DNA of 36,237 nucleotides from Puniceicoccales bacterium (GCA_031256995.1 JAIRPL010000033.1:1-36237); one strand, 5' to 3'; positions 17,540-27,649 are shown, counted from the first letter of the stretch. Made by a program: numbers and translations. The notes: generated by a model from the sequence alone, not told the origin.

Positions 17540-18226
17540 TCACAGCACAAATCCGGAGGGGGCGATCAGGAGCACAAATTCGCCGCGGAGATTGACGCCG
17601 GAAAGCTGTGGGATGACCACGTGCGCCGGGCCGGTGAGAAAAGTTTCGTGGAGCTTGGTGATTTCGCGGGCGACGCAGAGCACGCGCTCCGGGCCGAGGA
17701 TCCCAAGGATTTCCGCCCCGAATTTCTCGATGCGATGACAGGATTCGTAAAGGATGACGGTTTCCGCGGCATCACGGATGCCTTCAAGAAAACGGATGCG
17801 CGCGGCGGATTTTGGCGGAAGAAACCCGGCGTAGCGGAAGGCGTTGGTGGGCAGCCCGGAGGCGGACAACGCGGCGATGAGCGCGCACGGGCCGGGGATG
17901 GGCGACACGGGCAGCCCGCGCCGGCGGCATTCCCGCGCGACACGGAATCCGGGGTCGCTCAGGCCGGGTGTCCCGGCATCGCATACCACGGCCACGGTTT
18001 CCCCGGCGGCCACGCGGTCGGCGAGCGTCGCGGACATCTGCGTCTCGTTGTGCTCATGATAGGCGACGAGCGGCTTTTCGATGCCGAGGTGGCGGAGCAG
18101 GTTGAGCGTCACGCGCGTGTCCTCGCAGGCGACAAGGGATGCCGAACGCAGGGCTTCAACGCAACGGGCGGAGGTGTCGGAGAGATTGCCAATGGGGGTG
18201 GCAACAAGCAGAAGGGCGCCGGGCAT
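17540..18226 (-). CDS. rsmI: 16S rRNA (cytidine(1402)-2'-O)-methyltransferase
   Basis: A 228-residue tetrapyrrole-methylase-fold enzyme. RsmI methylates the 2'-O of C1402 in the decoding centre, using S-adenosylmethionine. Diagnostic motifs are LLLVATPIGNLSD at the N-terminus, ACEDTRVTLNLL, VAYHEHNE, VCDAGTPGLSDPG, IPGPCALIAALSASGLP, YESCHRI and AREITKLHETF. The protein is shorter than E. coli RsmI (286 aa): it ends soon after the RGEFVLLIAP strand and lacks the usual C-terminal helical domain. It starts 63 bp downstream of the pheS stop and is probably co-transcribed with it. Confidence 0.93.
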   Translation of the reverse strand: MPGALLLVATPIGNLSDTSARCVEALRSASLVACEDTRVTLNLLRHLGIEKPLVAYHEHNETQMSATLADRVAAGETVAVVCDAGTPGLSDPGFRVARECRRRGLPVSPIPGPCALIAALSASGLPTNAFRYAGFLPPKSAARIRFLEGIRDAAETVILYESCHRIEKFGAEILGILGPERVLCVAREITKLHETFLTGPAHVVIPQLSGVNLRGEFVLLIAPSGFVL

Positions 18227-18289
18227 CGAGGGGGGGCGTTTGCGCGTGCGGGCGTTTTTTGGCTTGGGGCGGACGGGCGGTTCCCGCCG

Positions 18290-19330
18290 TCATGCGAACT
18301 GGCGGAGGAAACGCAGGTCGTTGGCGTAAAAATGGCGGATGTCGTCTATGCCGTGGAGCAGCATGGCAATCCGCTCAACGCCCATGCCAAAGGCCAGCCC
18401 CGTCCATTCGCCTGGATCGTACCCGACGTTTTCAAAGACCTTGGGGTTCACGAGGCCGCATCCCATGACTTCCAGCCAGCGATTGCTCAGGCGCCCCAGG
18501 TCCGGGGAGCGCAGGTCCATCTCGAAACTTGGCTCTGTGAACGGGAAAAAGCTCGGCCGAAGACGGATTTCCGCGCTGTTGCCAAACATCTCACGCACGA
18601 AGAAATCGAGGACGCTCTTGAGGTCGCGAAGCGTCACGCCCTTGTCCACCCAAAGACCCTCGACCTGGTGAAAGTTCGCACTGTGCGTGGCATCCACGGT
18701 GTCGCGCCGGAAGCAGCGTCCGGGGGCGATGATGCGGATGGGCGGTTTTCGCGCGAGCATGGTGCGGATTTGCACGGACGAGGTGTGGGAGCGCAGCACA
18801 TAGGCCTCGCTGCCATGTTTTGAGGTCCCGGCACAACGTGTCTGCGCGGGCAGGAAGAAGGTGTCCTGCATGTCGCGGGCAGGGTGCGTGGCGGGCGTGT
18901 TCAGGGCATCAAAGCAGAACCATTCGCTTTCGATTTCCGGGCCTTCCGCCACGGTGAAACCCAGCTTGTGGAACACGGAGGCAATCTCCTCGCGCACTTT
19001 GGTCAGCGGGTGCGCCAGCCCCTCCTGGTCGTCGGGCGGCGGCAGCGTCGGGTCTTCCGGCGGGCCGAGGCGCGCGGCGGCCTCGGCGTGCTCCACGCGG
19101 GCGAGCGTCGTCTCGAGCAGTTTTTCGATGGCGGCCTTCGCCTCGTTGAGCAACCGCCCCGCGGCGGGCTTCTCCTCCTTGGGCACGGAGGCCATCAATT
19201 TCATGGCGGAAGTGAGGCTGCCATTGGGACCCGAGAGACGGGCCTTGAATGCCTCGAAATCCGGACGTGTGACAATTGCCGGCGCGGCGGCGGTGGCTTC
19301 GGAAATGATACTGGCAAGCTGTTCTCGCAT
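18290..19330 (-). CDS. pheS: Phenylalanine--tRNA ligase alpha subunit
   Basis: A 346-residue class II synthetase catalytic subunit that works as an (alpha-beta)2 enzyme with PheT. The N-terminal ~90 residues are the tRNA-binding coiled-coil region. Then come PLTKVREEI, FTVAEGPEIESEW with the FDALNTPATHPARDMQDTF motif, SHTSSVQIRTM, the motif-2 region CFRRDTVDATHSANFHQVEG, FTEPSFEMDL, LEVMGCGLVNP, and motif 3 GLAFGMGVERIAMLLHGIDD. All expected catalytic segments are intact. The start at ATG 19330 gives the family N-terminus. pheT is not next to it: rsmI follows, so the usual pheST operon is broken in this genome. Confidence 0.96.
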   Translation of the reverse strand: MREQLASIISEATAAAPAIVTRPDFEAFKARLSGPNGSLTSAMKLMASVPKEEKPAAGRLLNEAKAAIEKLLETTLARVEHAEAAARLGPPEDPTLPPPDDQEGLAHPLTKVREEIASVFHKLGFTVAEGPEIESEWFCFDALNTPATHPARDMQDTFFLPAQTRCAGTSKHGSEAYVLRSHTSSVQIRTMLARKPPIRIIAPGRCFRRDTVDATHSANFHQVEGLWVDKGVTLRDLKSVLDFFVREMFGNSAEIRLRPSFFPFTEPSFEMDLRSPDLGRLSNRWLEVMGCGLVNPKVFENVGYDPGEWTGLAFGMGVERIAMLLHGIDDIRHFYANDLRFLRQFA

Positions 19331-20232
19331 GGCGTTGTGGTGACTGGCGGTTATGGGCTGGCGACTTTGCCAGAATGCGCGGAGTTGTCGAGCATGGCGC
19401 ATGGCGCCGGGCCGGGTCCTTTTTGCCATGTTGACGAGGCATGGCGGTGGCAACACGGAGGAGCCGCGCATTGGAATTCTTGTCTCATTCAAAAAAAATT
19501 CGCATGGCGGACCTGGCGTGATGCCGCGTTCTTTGTGGAATCTTGTTTTATGTCTTCGCGCCGGACTTGCCCCATGCCGCATCAGGATTTTCACATTTTC
19601 CAAATCCGGTTTCTCAACAGATTCTTTGGAAAGGGAAAACCATTTTCATCATGCCATTATGAATCTGATCTGTCTTGGTATGACCCCGGCGGCAGTTCCG
19701 AAAATAACGGATGCCGTCTTCATGGACAACAAGACCACCATGTCCGGCTGTTGTTGATGGCCGTGCATTTTCCATTCTCCCCATTCTCCATTCGTGACTT
19801 TGTGAATTGCCTACGCCAGCCTGCTTTTCGGCGGCATTGCATGTTTTTCATCCCCAAAGTTGATTCCGAAAATTTTGGTGCGCAGTGAGTTGCGTTTCGT
19901 CCTCCGTCATTTCCGTCCTGCCAAAGAGGAATTTCCTGACTTATGTTTTATTTTGGATTCTGTGATTTTGGATGATGTGGAAAATTCTTTCCCTTTGTTT
20001 CCAACAGGAAAGTCTCCCCTTTCGCCATTCCGGTTTTATGTTCTGCCCCGGCGTTGTTTGCATAAGAGAAATTCATTCATTTCCAAAAGGCGGATGCGAC
20101 CGGCGGCATTTGGCGTCCGACGCGAATCGGGGATGAGATTCCGGATTTTTTCCGAGGGGGCGCCGGAAACCGATCCTCGCGGGGAGATTTCCAAACTTTT
20201 TTCGCGGAGCCTTCGGAGATAAGGGCAAATCC
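19331..20232. other. Long gap with AT-richer stretches, no supported gene
   Basis: About 900 bp between pheS and dtd. Parts (about 19530-20040) are AT-richer than the rest of the window, with short C/T-rich repeats such as CCATTCTCC (19770-19795). The longest plus-strand frame (19860-20222) has no recognisable motif, and its composition looks noncoding. The stretch may be decayed accessory DNA; it should also hold the pheS promoter at its left end. Confidence 0.5.
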
Positions 20233-20688
20233 TCAAAAATCGCGGCGGCGGGAATCGAGAACCAAGGTGACCGGACCGTCGTTGACGAGTTCCACGGCCA
20301 TCATGGCGCCAAAAATGCCGGTGGGGACGGGACGGGCAAGGGCCGCGGCAAGGGTCCCGGTGAATTGCCGGTAAAGAGCCTCGGCCACGGCAGGCGGCGC
20401 GGCGCGGTGAAAAGAGGGGCGCGCGCCCTTCTTTGTCGTACCAAAGAGCGTGAATTGGCTGACCACAAGAACCTCGCCGCCCATTTCGGCGATGGACAAA
20501 TTCATGCGCCCGTCGGCATCGTCGAAGACACGCAGCTTCATGATCTTGTCCACGAGCCAGGCGATGTCGGAGGCGGAATCATCGGTTTCGACGCCGAGCA
20601 GGACGAGGAAACCGCGTCCGATCGAGCCGGAGATGGCTTCATTGGCGGAGACTGAGGCGTTTTTCACACGTTGGAGTACGGCTCTCAT
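20233..20688 (-). CDS. dtd: D-aminoacyl-tRNA deacylase
   Basis: A 151-residue enzyme that hydrolyses D-aminoacyl-tRNA (and Gly-tRNA(Ala)), a chiral proofreading step in translation. It has the canonical N-terminus [14 protein letters not shown], the [12 protein letters not shown] strand, the [16 protein letters not shown] segment, the [17 protein letters not shown] motif (family SQFTL) and the C-terminal cross-subunit Gly-cisPro motif in [15 protein letters not shown]. Length matches the family (about 145-150). I chose ATG 20688; the frame continues upstream, but only the internal start gives the normal N-terminus. It is divergent from the aquaporin gene, with about 110 bp between. Confidence 0.96.
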   Translation of the reverse strand: MRAVLQRVKNASVSANEAISGSIGRGFLVLLGVETDDSASDIAWLVDKIMKLRVFDDADGRMNLSIAEMGGEVLVVSQFTLFGTTKKGARPSFHRAAPPAVAEALYRQFTGTLAAALARPVPTGIFGAMMAVELVNDGPVTLVLDSRRRDF

Positions 20689-20783
20689 GCGGGGACTTGC
20701 GGGAAGAAGTAGACGGCTTCCCGCCAAAATCCAGCTTTCATTTTTGCGGTGAATCATTCAAATCCGCCCCGTTCCAACACCTC

Positions 20784-20792
20784 AAAGGAGGC
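20784..20792 (+). promoter_or_regulatory. Strong Shine-Dalgarno of the aquaporin gene
   Basis: AAAGGAGGC lies eight bases before the ATG at 20801. It is the only canonical ribosome-binding site I found in front of a gene in this window. Confidence 0.85.
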
Positions 20793-20800
20793 GACAATCC

Positions 20801-21535
20801 ATGAAAAAATATATCGTTGAACTTATCGGGACGTTTTTCCTCGTCCTGACCGTGCTTTCGAGCGCCGTATTGAATAGTGCCCTGCTCACGCCACTTGCCA
20901 TTGGCTCCGTGTTGATGGTGATGATTTATGCGGGCGGGCATATTTCCGGCGGGCACTACAACCCGGCGGTGACGGTTGGCGTGCTTATCCGGGGCGGCAT
21001 CCGTGCCGCGGACGCGGGCGCCTATGTCCTCGCGCAACTCGCGGGGGCCGTTCTGGCGGTTTTTGCCGCCAAGGTGCTTTATGCGGCCAATTTCCAGGCG
21101 CTGGGTCTTGCCAACGCGGCCTTGGCCCCGGCCAGCCCGGGCGCCGCAGCCACCCCCGGTGCCGCGCCGGTCATCCTTGCCGAATTTCTCTTCACCTTCG
21201 CGCTTGTCTATGTGGTGCTCAACGTGGCCACGGCAAAGGACAATGGCAAAAGGGGGTTCTATGGCCTGGCCATCGGTTTCACGGTGCTTTCCGGCGCGGT
21301 CGCGGTGGGTGGCGTCTCTGGCGGGGCGTTCAATCCGGCTGTTGCCACGGGTGTCTCCACACTGAACCACATTGCCGGCGCCGCCCCCTCGCCCCTCTCT
21401 TTTGCGACAATCTGGCAGCACCTCGCGGGGGAGTTCCTTGCGGCCATCGCCGCCGGTCTCCTTTTCAACTTCCTCAACGCGGACCAGCTTGGCGACGAAA
21501 GGAAGGCCGCTTGGGAAACAGGAGACAGGGGTTGA
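20801..21535 (+). CDS. Aquaporin/MIP-family channel
   Basis: A 244-residue inner-membrane protein with six hydrophobic segments and two half-helices carrying NPA boxes: SGGHYNPAVTVGVLIRGG (first) and SGGAFNPAVATGVS (second). The repeat symmetry and length fit MIP channels of the AqpZ/GlpF superfamily. The residue right after the second NPA is Val, whereas typical water and glycerol channels have Arg here (NPAR), part of the ar/R selectivity filter. Selectivity is therefore uncertain. There is an Ala/Pro-rich loop near residues 108-125. The gene has a textbook Shine-Dalgarno and a strong terminator, and looks monocistronic. Confidence 0.9.
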   Translation: MKKYIVELIGTFFLVLTVLSSAVLNSALLTPLAIGSVLMVMIYAGGHISGGHYNPAVTVGVLIRGGIRAADAGAYVLAQLAGAVLAVFAAKVLYAANFQALGLANAALAPASPGAAATPGAAPVILAEFLFTFALVYVVLNVATAKDNGKRGFYGLAIGFTVLSGAVAVGGVSGGAFNPAVATGVSTLNHIAGAAPSPLSFATIWQHLAGEFLAAIAAGLLFNFLNADQLGDERKAAWETGDRG

Positions 21536-21544
21536 TCCCGCTTT

Positions 21545-21569
21545 GGGCGGCGCGCAAAAACAGCCGCCC
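21545..21569. other. GC-rich hairpin downstream of the aquaporin gene
   Basis: GGGCGGC (21545-21551) pairs perfectly with GCCGCCC (21563-21569) around an A-rich loop, just after the stop codon. It has no T-tract of its own and may act with the next hairpin. Confidence 0.45.
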
Positions 21570-21571
21570 AC

Positions 21572-21617
21572 AAAAAAACACCGCCGCCCGGTCACAGGGC
21601 TGGCGGTGTTTTTTTTG
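21572..21617 (+). terminator. Strong intrinsic terminator, probably bidirectional
   Basis: AACACCGCC (21577-21585) pairs with GGCGGTGTT (21602-21610). The inner GCCC/GGGC bases extend the stem, flanked by an A-run on the left and eight or more Ts on the right. The symmetry would stop both the aquaporin transcript and leftward transcription from tRNA-Gly. Confidence 0.88.
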
Positions 21618-21646
21618 GGCGCGGGGATGGTGATCCGCGAAAAAAA

Positions 21647-23356
<1,710 letters not shown>

Positions 23357-23382
23357 ACGCCCACGCCCGCCAGCCTGCCGCC

Positions 23383-23805
23383 ATGCCGCTAACCATCGAG
23401 ATCGTCACCCCGGCCCGCAAGGTCTTCTCCAGCGCCGCCGACAGCGTCGTGCTGCCCGCGAAGAGCGGCCAGCTTGGCATCCTCCCCGGCCACATTCCCC
23501 TCGTCGTGCTGCTCAACCCCGGGGAAGTCGTCGTCACCCATGGCGCCAAGACCGAGCAGATCGTCGTGGACCAGGGGTTCGCCCGCGTCCTTGGCGATGT
23601 CGTCTCGATCCTCACGGAAGCCGCCATCGACACGGATGACATTGATCTTGATGCCGTCTCCAAGGCCGAGGCCGAGGCCATCGCCGCCATCGCCGAGGCC
23701 CGCGACTCCAAGGGCGGGGAGGAACAGGAGGCCGAGCTTGAGCGGCTCGCCCAGATCCTCCGCTTTTCGGCCGCCCAAAAACTCTACCGCCCCGGCGCCC
23801 GCTGA
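23383..23805 (+). CDS. atpC: ATP synthase F1 subunit epsilon
   Basis: A 140-residue subunit that sits on the central stalk with gamma and can inhibit ATP hydrolysis. The N-terminal beta-sandwich is clear: LTIEIVTPARKVFSSAADSV, LPAKSGQLGILPGHIPLVVL, then VVVTHGAKTEQIVVDQGFARVL. The C-terminal helical hairpin follows (KAEAEAIAAIAEARDSKGGE then EQEAELERLAQILRF). It lies 26 bp after atpD and is surely co-transcribed. It is convergent with the FecCD-type permease gene; only 32 bp separate the stops. Confidence 0.95.
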   Translation: MPLTIEIVTPARKVFSSAADSVVLPAKSGQLGILPGHIPLVVLLNPGEVVVTHGAKTEQIVVDQGFARVLGDVVSILTEAAIDTDDIDLDAVSKAEAEAIAAIAEARDSKGGEEQEAELERLAQILRFSAAQKLYRPGAR

Positions 23806-23837
23806 CGCCCCCCGCTCCGCGCCCCCGCGCGCGACAG

Positions 23838-24845
23838 TCAGCGGCGGTGGCGCAAAAGATAGAGGAAAAACGGGCCGCCCGCGAAGGCGGTCACAATGCC
23901 CACGCGCATCCCCCCGAGGTGCCGCCCGGCAATCTCGCACGCCAGAAGGAAAAGCGCCCCCCCCACGATGGTCCACGGCACAAGGCGCCGGTGCTCCGCC
24001 CCAAGGAGCAGGCGGAGGATGTGCGGGACGGCGATGCCAACAAAGCCGATCGTGCCCGCCACCGCGGTCGCCAGGGCGGTCATCACCGTCGAAAGCACAA
24101 GAAGCCGGACTTGCAAACGGTGCGTGTCCACGCCAAGCGACCGCGCCTCCGCCGCGCCAAGGCTCAACAAATCCATCGGGCGCCCCAAGGGCCAGAGCAT
24201 GGCAAGGCACAGAAGGATGGGCGAGGCCGCCAGGACATCCTCCCAGGAGCGGTTCTCCAGCCCGCCAAAAAGCCAGAAAAAAGCCTGCGCGTTGCGCTCG
24301 AAGCCCATCGGGATGACGGTCAGCACATAGCTCGTGACGGCGCCAAGAATCGCGTTGATGCCAATGCCGGCAAGGAGCAGGCGCTCCGTGCCCGCCCCGC
24401 CGCGGGCCATCCATGCCACAAGAACCGTGGCGGCGAACGCGCCCCCGACGGACGCCGCCGGGGCCGTCCACGGGGACACGGCCGCCAGACCCATGCCGAT
24501 GGCCGCCACGGCCCCGGCCGCCGCGCCCGCGCTCACACCCAGCAAGCCGGGGCTGGCCAGGCTGTTGCGAAAAAAGGCCTGCATGACAAGGCCGCTCGCG
24601 CCGAGCGCCGAGCCGACAAGCATGGTGACCAGCAGGCGGGGAAGACGCATTTCCCAGATGACCGTCCGGGCGAACGCCCCGCCCTCGCCCCCGCCCCCGT
24701 CGCGCAAAAGACCATGCAGGAACTCGTCCCGCGTGAGCGCGGCGTCATCCGGGCCGGGAAGAAAAAAGAGGACGACCAGCGCGACGGAAAGCAGCGCGGC
24801 GACGGCGGACACGGCGACGGGGCCAGGTGCGGGGCGGCGGGGCAT
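23838..24845 (-). CDS. FecCD/BtuC-type ABC transporter permease
   Basis: A 335-residue polytopic membrane protein of the FecCD family, the permease half of importers for ferric siderophores, haem or cobalamin. Family signatures are MRLPRLLVTMLVGSALGASG with VMQAFFRNSLASPGLLGVSAGAAAG, GIGINAILGAVTSYVL, WLFGGLENRSWEDVL, GAAEARSLGV, and the coupling-region segment AGTIGFVGIAVPHILRLLLG, the usual contact with the ATPase. About ten hydrophobic segments are visible. I chose ATG 24845, 13 bp after the thrC stop; ATG 24881 would overlap thrC. No binding protein or ATPase gene is adjacent: atpC lies convergent on the other side. The ligand is unknown and the partners must be encoded elsewhere. Confidence 0.88.
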   Translation of the reverse strand: MPRRPAPGPVAVSAVAALLSVALVVLFFLPGPDDAALTRDEFLHGLLRDGGGGEGGAFARTVIWEMRLPRLLVTMLVGSALGASGLVMQAFFRNSLASPGLLGVSAGAAAGAVAAIGMGLAAVSPWTAPAASVGGAFAATVLVAWMARGGAGTERLLLAGIGINAILGAVTSYVLTVIPMGFERNAQAFFWLFGGLENRSWEDVLAASPILLCLAMLWPLGRPMDLLSLGAAEARSLGVDTHRLQVRLLVLSTVMTALATAVAGTIGFVGIAVPHILRLLLGAEHRRLVPWTIVGGALFLLACEIAGRHLGGMRVGIVTAFAGGPFFLYLLRHRR

Positions 24846-24858
24846 GGCGCGCGGCGGC

Positions 24859-26271
24859 TCAGGCGGCGGCGGATCCGCCAAGCGCCTCCTCGATGGCGCG
24901 GCGCACGGCCCCGGTGGTCGCGGGGAGGACTTGTTTCACAACAGGGCGCGAGGCGAGGGCCTCCAGCGTCGGGTGCGCGGGCGCGAGGCCCGTGGCGGCA
25001 AGGGCGCTTTCCGGGAATTTCGCGGGATGGGCGGTCGCCAGCACGACACGCGGCACGACCCCGGACGCGGACGGCGCATCCAGCGCCGCGGCAAGGCCGC
25101 AGGCGGTGTGCGGGTCGGCCAGATAGCCCGTCCGCCCGTGGATTTCCCGGATGGCCCCAAGAATGGCGGCATCGGAAAACGAGGCGGCGGTGACACCCCC
25201 CCCGGGGGCTTCCCCAAACGCAAAGGAACCGGTGCGGCGCAGCGTGTCGAGCGTCCCGCGGACACGGGCGGCGTCACCATCAAAGCGATACCAAAGCCAC
25301 CGCTCGAAGTTGGACGCCTGCTGGATGTCCATCGAGGGGGCAAGGCTCGCGTGCACGGCGCCCGGGAGATACCTCCCCGTGTTGAAAAAGCGGGCGACGA
25401 CATCATTGGCGTTTGTGGCGACACGGAAACGCAGCGCGCAAAGCCCCATTTTCGAAAGAAGCCACCCGGCGAGCACATTCCCAAAATTGCCCGTGGGGAC
25501 GACGAATTCCAGCGGCGCCGCGCCCGCCTCCGGACCATGCAGGCGCAACGCGGCGCGCAGGTAATAGACACACTGCGCAAGGATGCGCGCGATGTTGATG
25601 GAATTGACCGCCGTGAGGGAATGCGCGGCGGAGAAGGCGGCATCGCCAAGGATTTCCTTCACGATCGCCTGGGCATCATCAAACGCCCCGCGAACCGCCA
25701 GGGCATGCACGGCGGCCGAGCCTGTGCAGGCGATCTGGCGCTCCTGGAGCGGGGCGATCCGCCCCTCGGGGTAAAGGATGAAACAATGCGTGCCGGGCTG
25801 GTCCAGCATCCCGTGGATGGCGGCCGACCCGGTGTCGCCGGAAGTCGCCCCAAGGATGTTCACCGCATGCCCGCCCTCGCGCACCGCCCGCCCGTAAAGC
25901 TGCCCGAGAAACCGCAGCGCGAAGTCCTTGAACGCCAGCGTCGGGCCGTGGAACAACTCAAGGACATGGATCGGAAAGGGCCGCCCCGCGCCATTGAGCG
26001 TGATGAGTGGCGCGGGGTCATCCGGGACCGGGAAGGCCGCATAGGCACGCTCCGCGCAGGCGCGCAGTTCCTCGAGGGGGATGTCCGTGGCGAACAGCCG
26101 CAGAAACCGCGTGGCAAGCTCCGCGTAGGGGAGCGCGACCCACCCGGCGAGGAACGGGCGGAGGTCCGGCAGGGCCTCGGGGACGAAAAGCCCGCCGTCA
26201 CGCGCCAGCCCGCGCATGACGGCATCATGAAAACCGGCGGAGTCCCCGCCCCGTGTGCTGACAAATCGCAT
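24859..26271 (-). CDS. thrC: Threonine synthase
   Basis: A 470-residue PLP enzyme of fold type II that converts O-phosphohomoserine to threonine. It has the E. coli/yeast-type N-terminus (MRFVSTRGG...LARDGGLFVPE), the PLP lysine in HGPTLAFKDFALRFLGQL (Lys115), ILGATSGDTGSAAIHG for phosphate binding, YPEGRIAPLQERQ, NSINIARILAQCVYY, VPTGNFGNVLAGWL, and SNFERWLWYRF near residue 320. Length and motifs match the long (class 2) type of bacterial threonine synthase. It starts at ATG 26271 and is divergent from the Rsm22-like gene. The FecCD-type permease gene follows by 13 bp, so the two may share a transcript although their functions are unrelated. Confidence 0.95.
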   Translation of the reverse strand: MRFVSTRGGDSAGFHDAVMRGLARDGGLFVPEALPDLRPFLAGWVALPYAELATRFLRLFATDIPLEELRACAERAYAAFPVPDDPAPLITLNGAGRPFPIHVLELFHGPTLAFKDFALRFLGQLYGRAVREGGHAVNILGATSGDTGSAAIHGMLDQPGTHCFILYPEGRIAPLQERQIACTGSAAVHALAVRGAFDDAQAIVKEILGDAAFSAAHSLTAVNSINIARILAQCVYYLRAALRLHGPEAGAAPLEFVVPTGNFGNVLAGWLLSKMGLCALRFRVATNANDVVARFFNTGRYLPGAVHASLAPSMDIQQASNFERWLWYRFDGDAARVRGTLDTLRRTGSFAFGEAPGGGVTAASFSDAAILGAIREIHGRTGYLADPHTACGLAAALDAPSASGVVPRVVLATAHPAKFPESALAATGLAPAHPTLEALASRPVVKQVLPATTGAVRRAIEEALGGSAAA

Positions 26272-26389
26272 TCCCCGGAAGGCTACCGCACCCACGCCGG
26301 ATTGCAACAAGGCTGCCGGGGCGCGCGATCTGGACAGCGCCTCCTTGCTTGACCTTTGCCTGGGGCGCTGCCACCCCGTCCGCCACGAT

Positions 26390-27649
26390 ATGCGGACACC
26401 GGTTGTTGATTTTCTTGAGGCGGCCTGGCTTGGGCGGGCGCGGGAGGCCTCCGGGCGGTCCGTCCCGGAGGAGGCGCTGGAAAGGCTGCGCCCGGCGGTG
26501 CGCCGCCTGAGCGACCTGTTCACCACCGCCCGCCCGGACGGCGGCTTCCCCGATTATTTCTCCGACCCGGGGCTGCTTGCCGCGTACGGGCTGTTCTTTT
26601 TCCCGCAGAGCTTCGCCCGCGCGGGAATGGCCCTTGACCAGCCGGTGCGTTTTCGAGGCTGGAGGCCCGCGCCGCGCGCGGAGGCCGAACCTGTGCGCGT
26701 GCTGGACATTGGCGGCGGCCCGGGACCTTGCGGACTGGCCATGGCGGCGGCGATCCACGCCATCACGCCGGGACGGGGCGTGGCGCTGACCCTGCTCGAC
26801 CATTCCGCGGCGGCGCTGGCGGCGGCCCGGGAGCTTGTCGCGCACGGGGCAAAAGCCGGGGATCCGCCCGGGGACGTCCCGGACATTTTCCGCTCAATTT
26901 CCCTTGGGACGATTTGCGCCGACGCCGGAAAGGCGACGTCCCTCCCGGACCCGCTCCCCTTGCAGGATGTCATTGTGGCCGGATTTTGCGCGAACGAGCT
27001 TGTCCCCGGCGGGAAGGACTCGCTGGCGCGCTGGCTGGCGGGGTTGCGCGAAAAGCTCGCGCCGGAGGGGCTGCTGCTCGTGCTCGAGCCGGCGTTGCGG
27101 GAGACGGCATTGCGGCTTCGCCACGCCGCGGACGTCCTCGTGGCGGAGGGCCTTTTCCACGAATGGGCGCCGGGGATTGGCGCCGGACGCCACGCCATCC
27201 CGCCCCCGGGGACCCTGGATTCACGCTTTCACCCGCACGAAGTCCGCGCATGGACGCCGCCGGATTCCATGGCCTTCCTCAACCGGGAGTTGTTTCGCGA
27301 ATCCGGGAGCGTGCTGAAATTTTCCTACGTGGCCCTTGGCGCGGAACCGCCGCCGCTGGACTCCCCGGAGGAGCTTTTGCGGCTGGTCTCGCCGCTGGAG
27401 ATGCTGAAGGGGCGCCTGGTGTGCGCGGCCGAGGATGAGAACCGCGAGCGCCTCACCCTGGAAATCCCAACGCGCGGACTGTCGAAAAATGAGGTCAAAA
27501 AAATCACGGCCGCCCACGAGCGCGGGGACATCTTTCGCGTCCCGACCTCCCTGCGCCAGCCTGTCGGCCTCCCCGGTTCACGCCTCTTTCGCATAGGGTC
27601 CCACACGCTTCTTCAGCCCGCCTACACCCTGGGTTCGCGGCATCCCTGA
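26390..27649 (+). CDS. Rsm22-like SAM-dependent methyltransferase
   Basis: A 419-residue protein. The centre is a class I methyltransferase fold with motif I VLDIGGGPGPCGLAMAAAIH (about residues 104-123), LTLLDHSAAALAAARELV, the motif IV region DVIVAGFCANELVPG, and LLLVLEPALRETA. The C-terminal part (VSPLEMLKGRLVCAAED, then RGLSKNEVKKITAAHERGD) resembles the strand-rich tail of Rsm22/METTL17-type proteins, which act on small-subunit rRNA assembly. The four clustered cysteines (CPxxxxCP-like) that bind an iron-sulfur cluster in many Rsm22 proteins are absent. I chose ATG 26390; upstream in-frame ATG 26255 lies inside the divergent thrC gene. The family is assigned with moderate confidence; rRNA as substrate is inference. 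Confidence 0.65.
   Translation: MRTPVVDFLEAAWLGRAREASGRSVPEEALERLRPAVRRLSDLFTTARPDGGFPDYFSDPGLLAAYGLFFFPQSFARAGMALDQPVRFRGWRPAPRAEAEPVRVLDIGGGPGPCGLAMAAAIHAITPGRGVALTLLDHSAAALAAARELVAHGAKAGDPPGDVPDIFRSISLGTICADAGKATSLPDPLPLQDVIVAGFCANELVPGGKDSLARWLAGLREKLAPEGLLLVLEPALRETALRLRHAADVLVAEGLFHEWAPGIGAGRHAIPPPGTLDSRFHPHEVRAWTPPDSMAFLNRELFRESGSVLKFSYVALGAEPPPLDSPEELLRLVSPLEMLKGRLVCAAEDENRERLTLEIPTRGLSKNEVKKITAAHERGDIFRVPTSLRQPVGLPGSRLFRIGSHTLLQPAYTLGSRHP

Noticed and set aside
18884-19888. 334-codon plus-strand frame across the pheS 5' end
   Set aside because: It overlaps the intact N-terminus of pheS in antisense and shows no family features.
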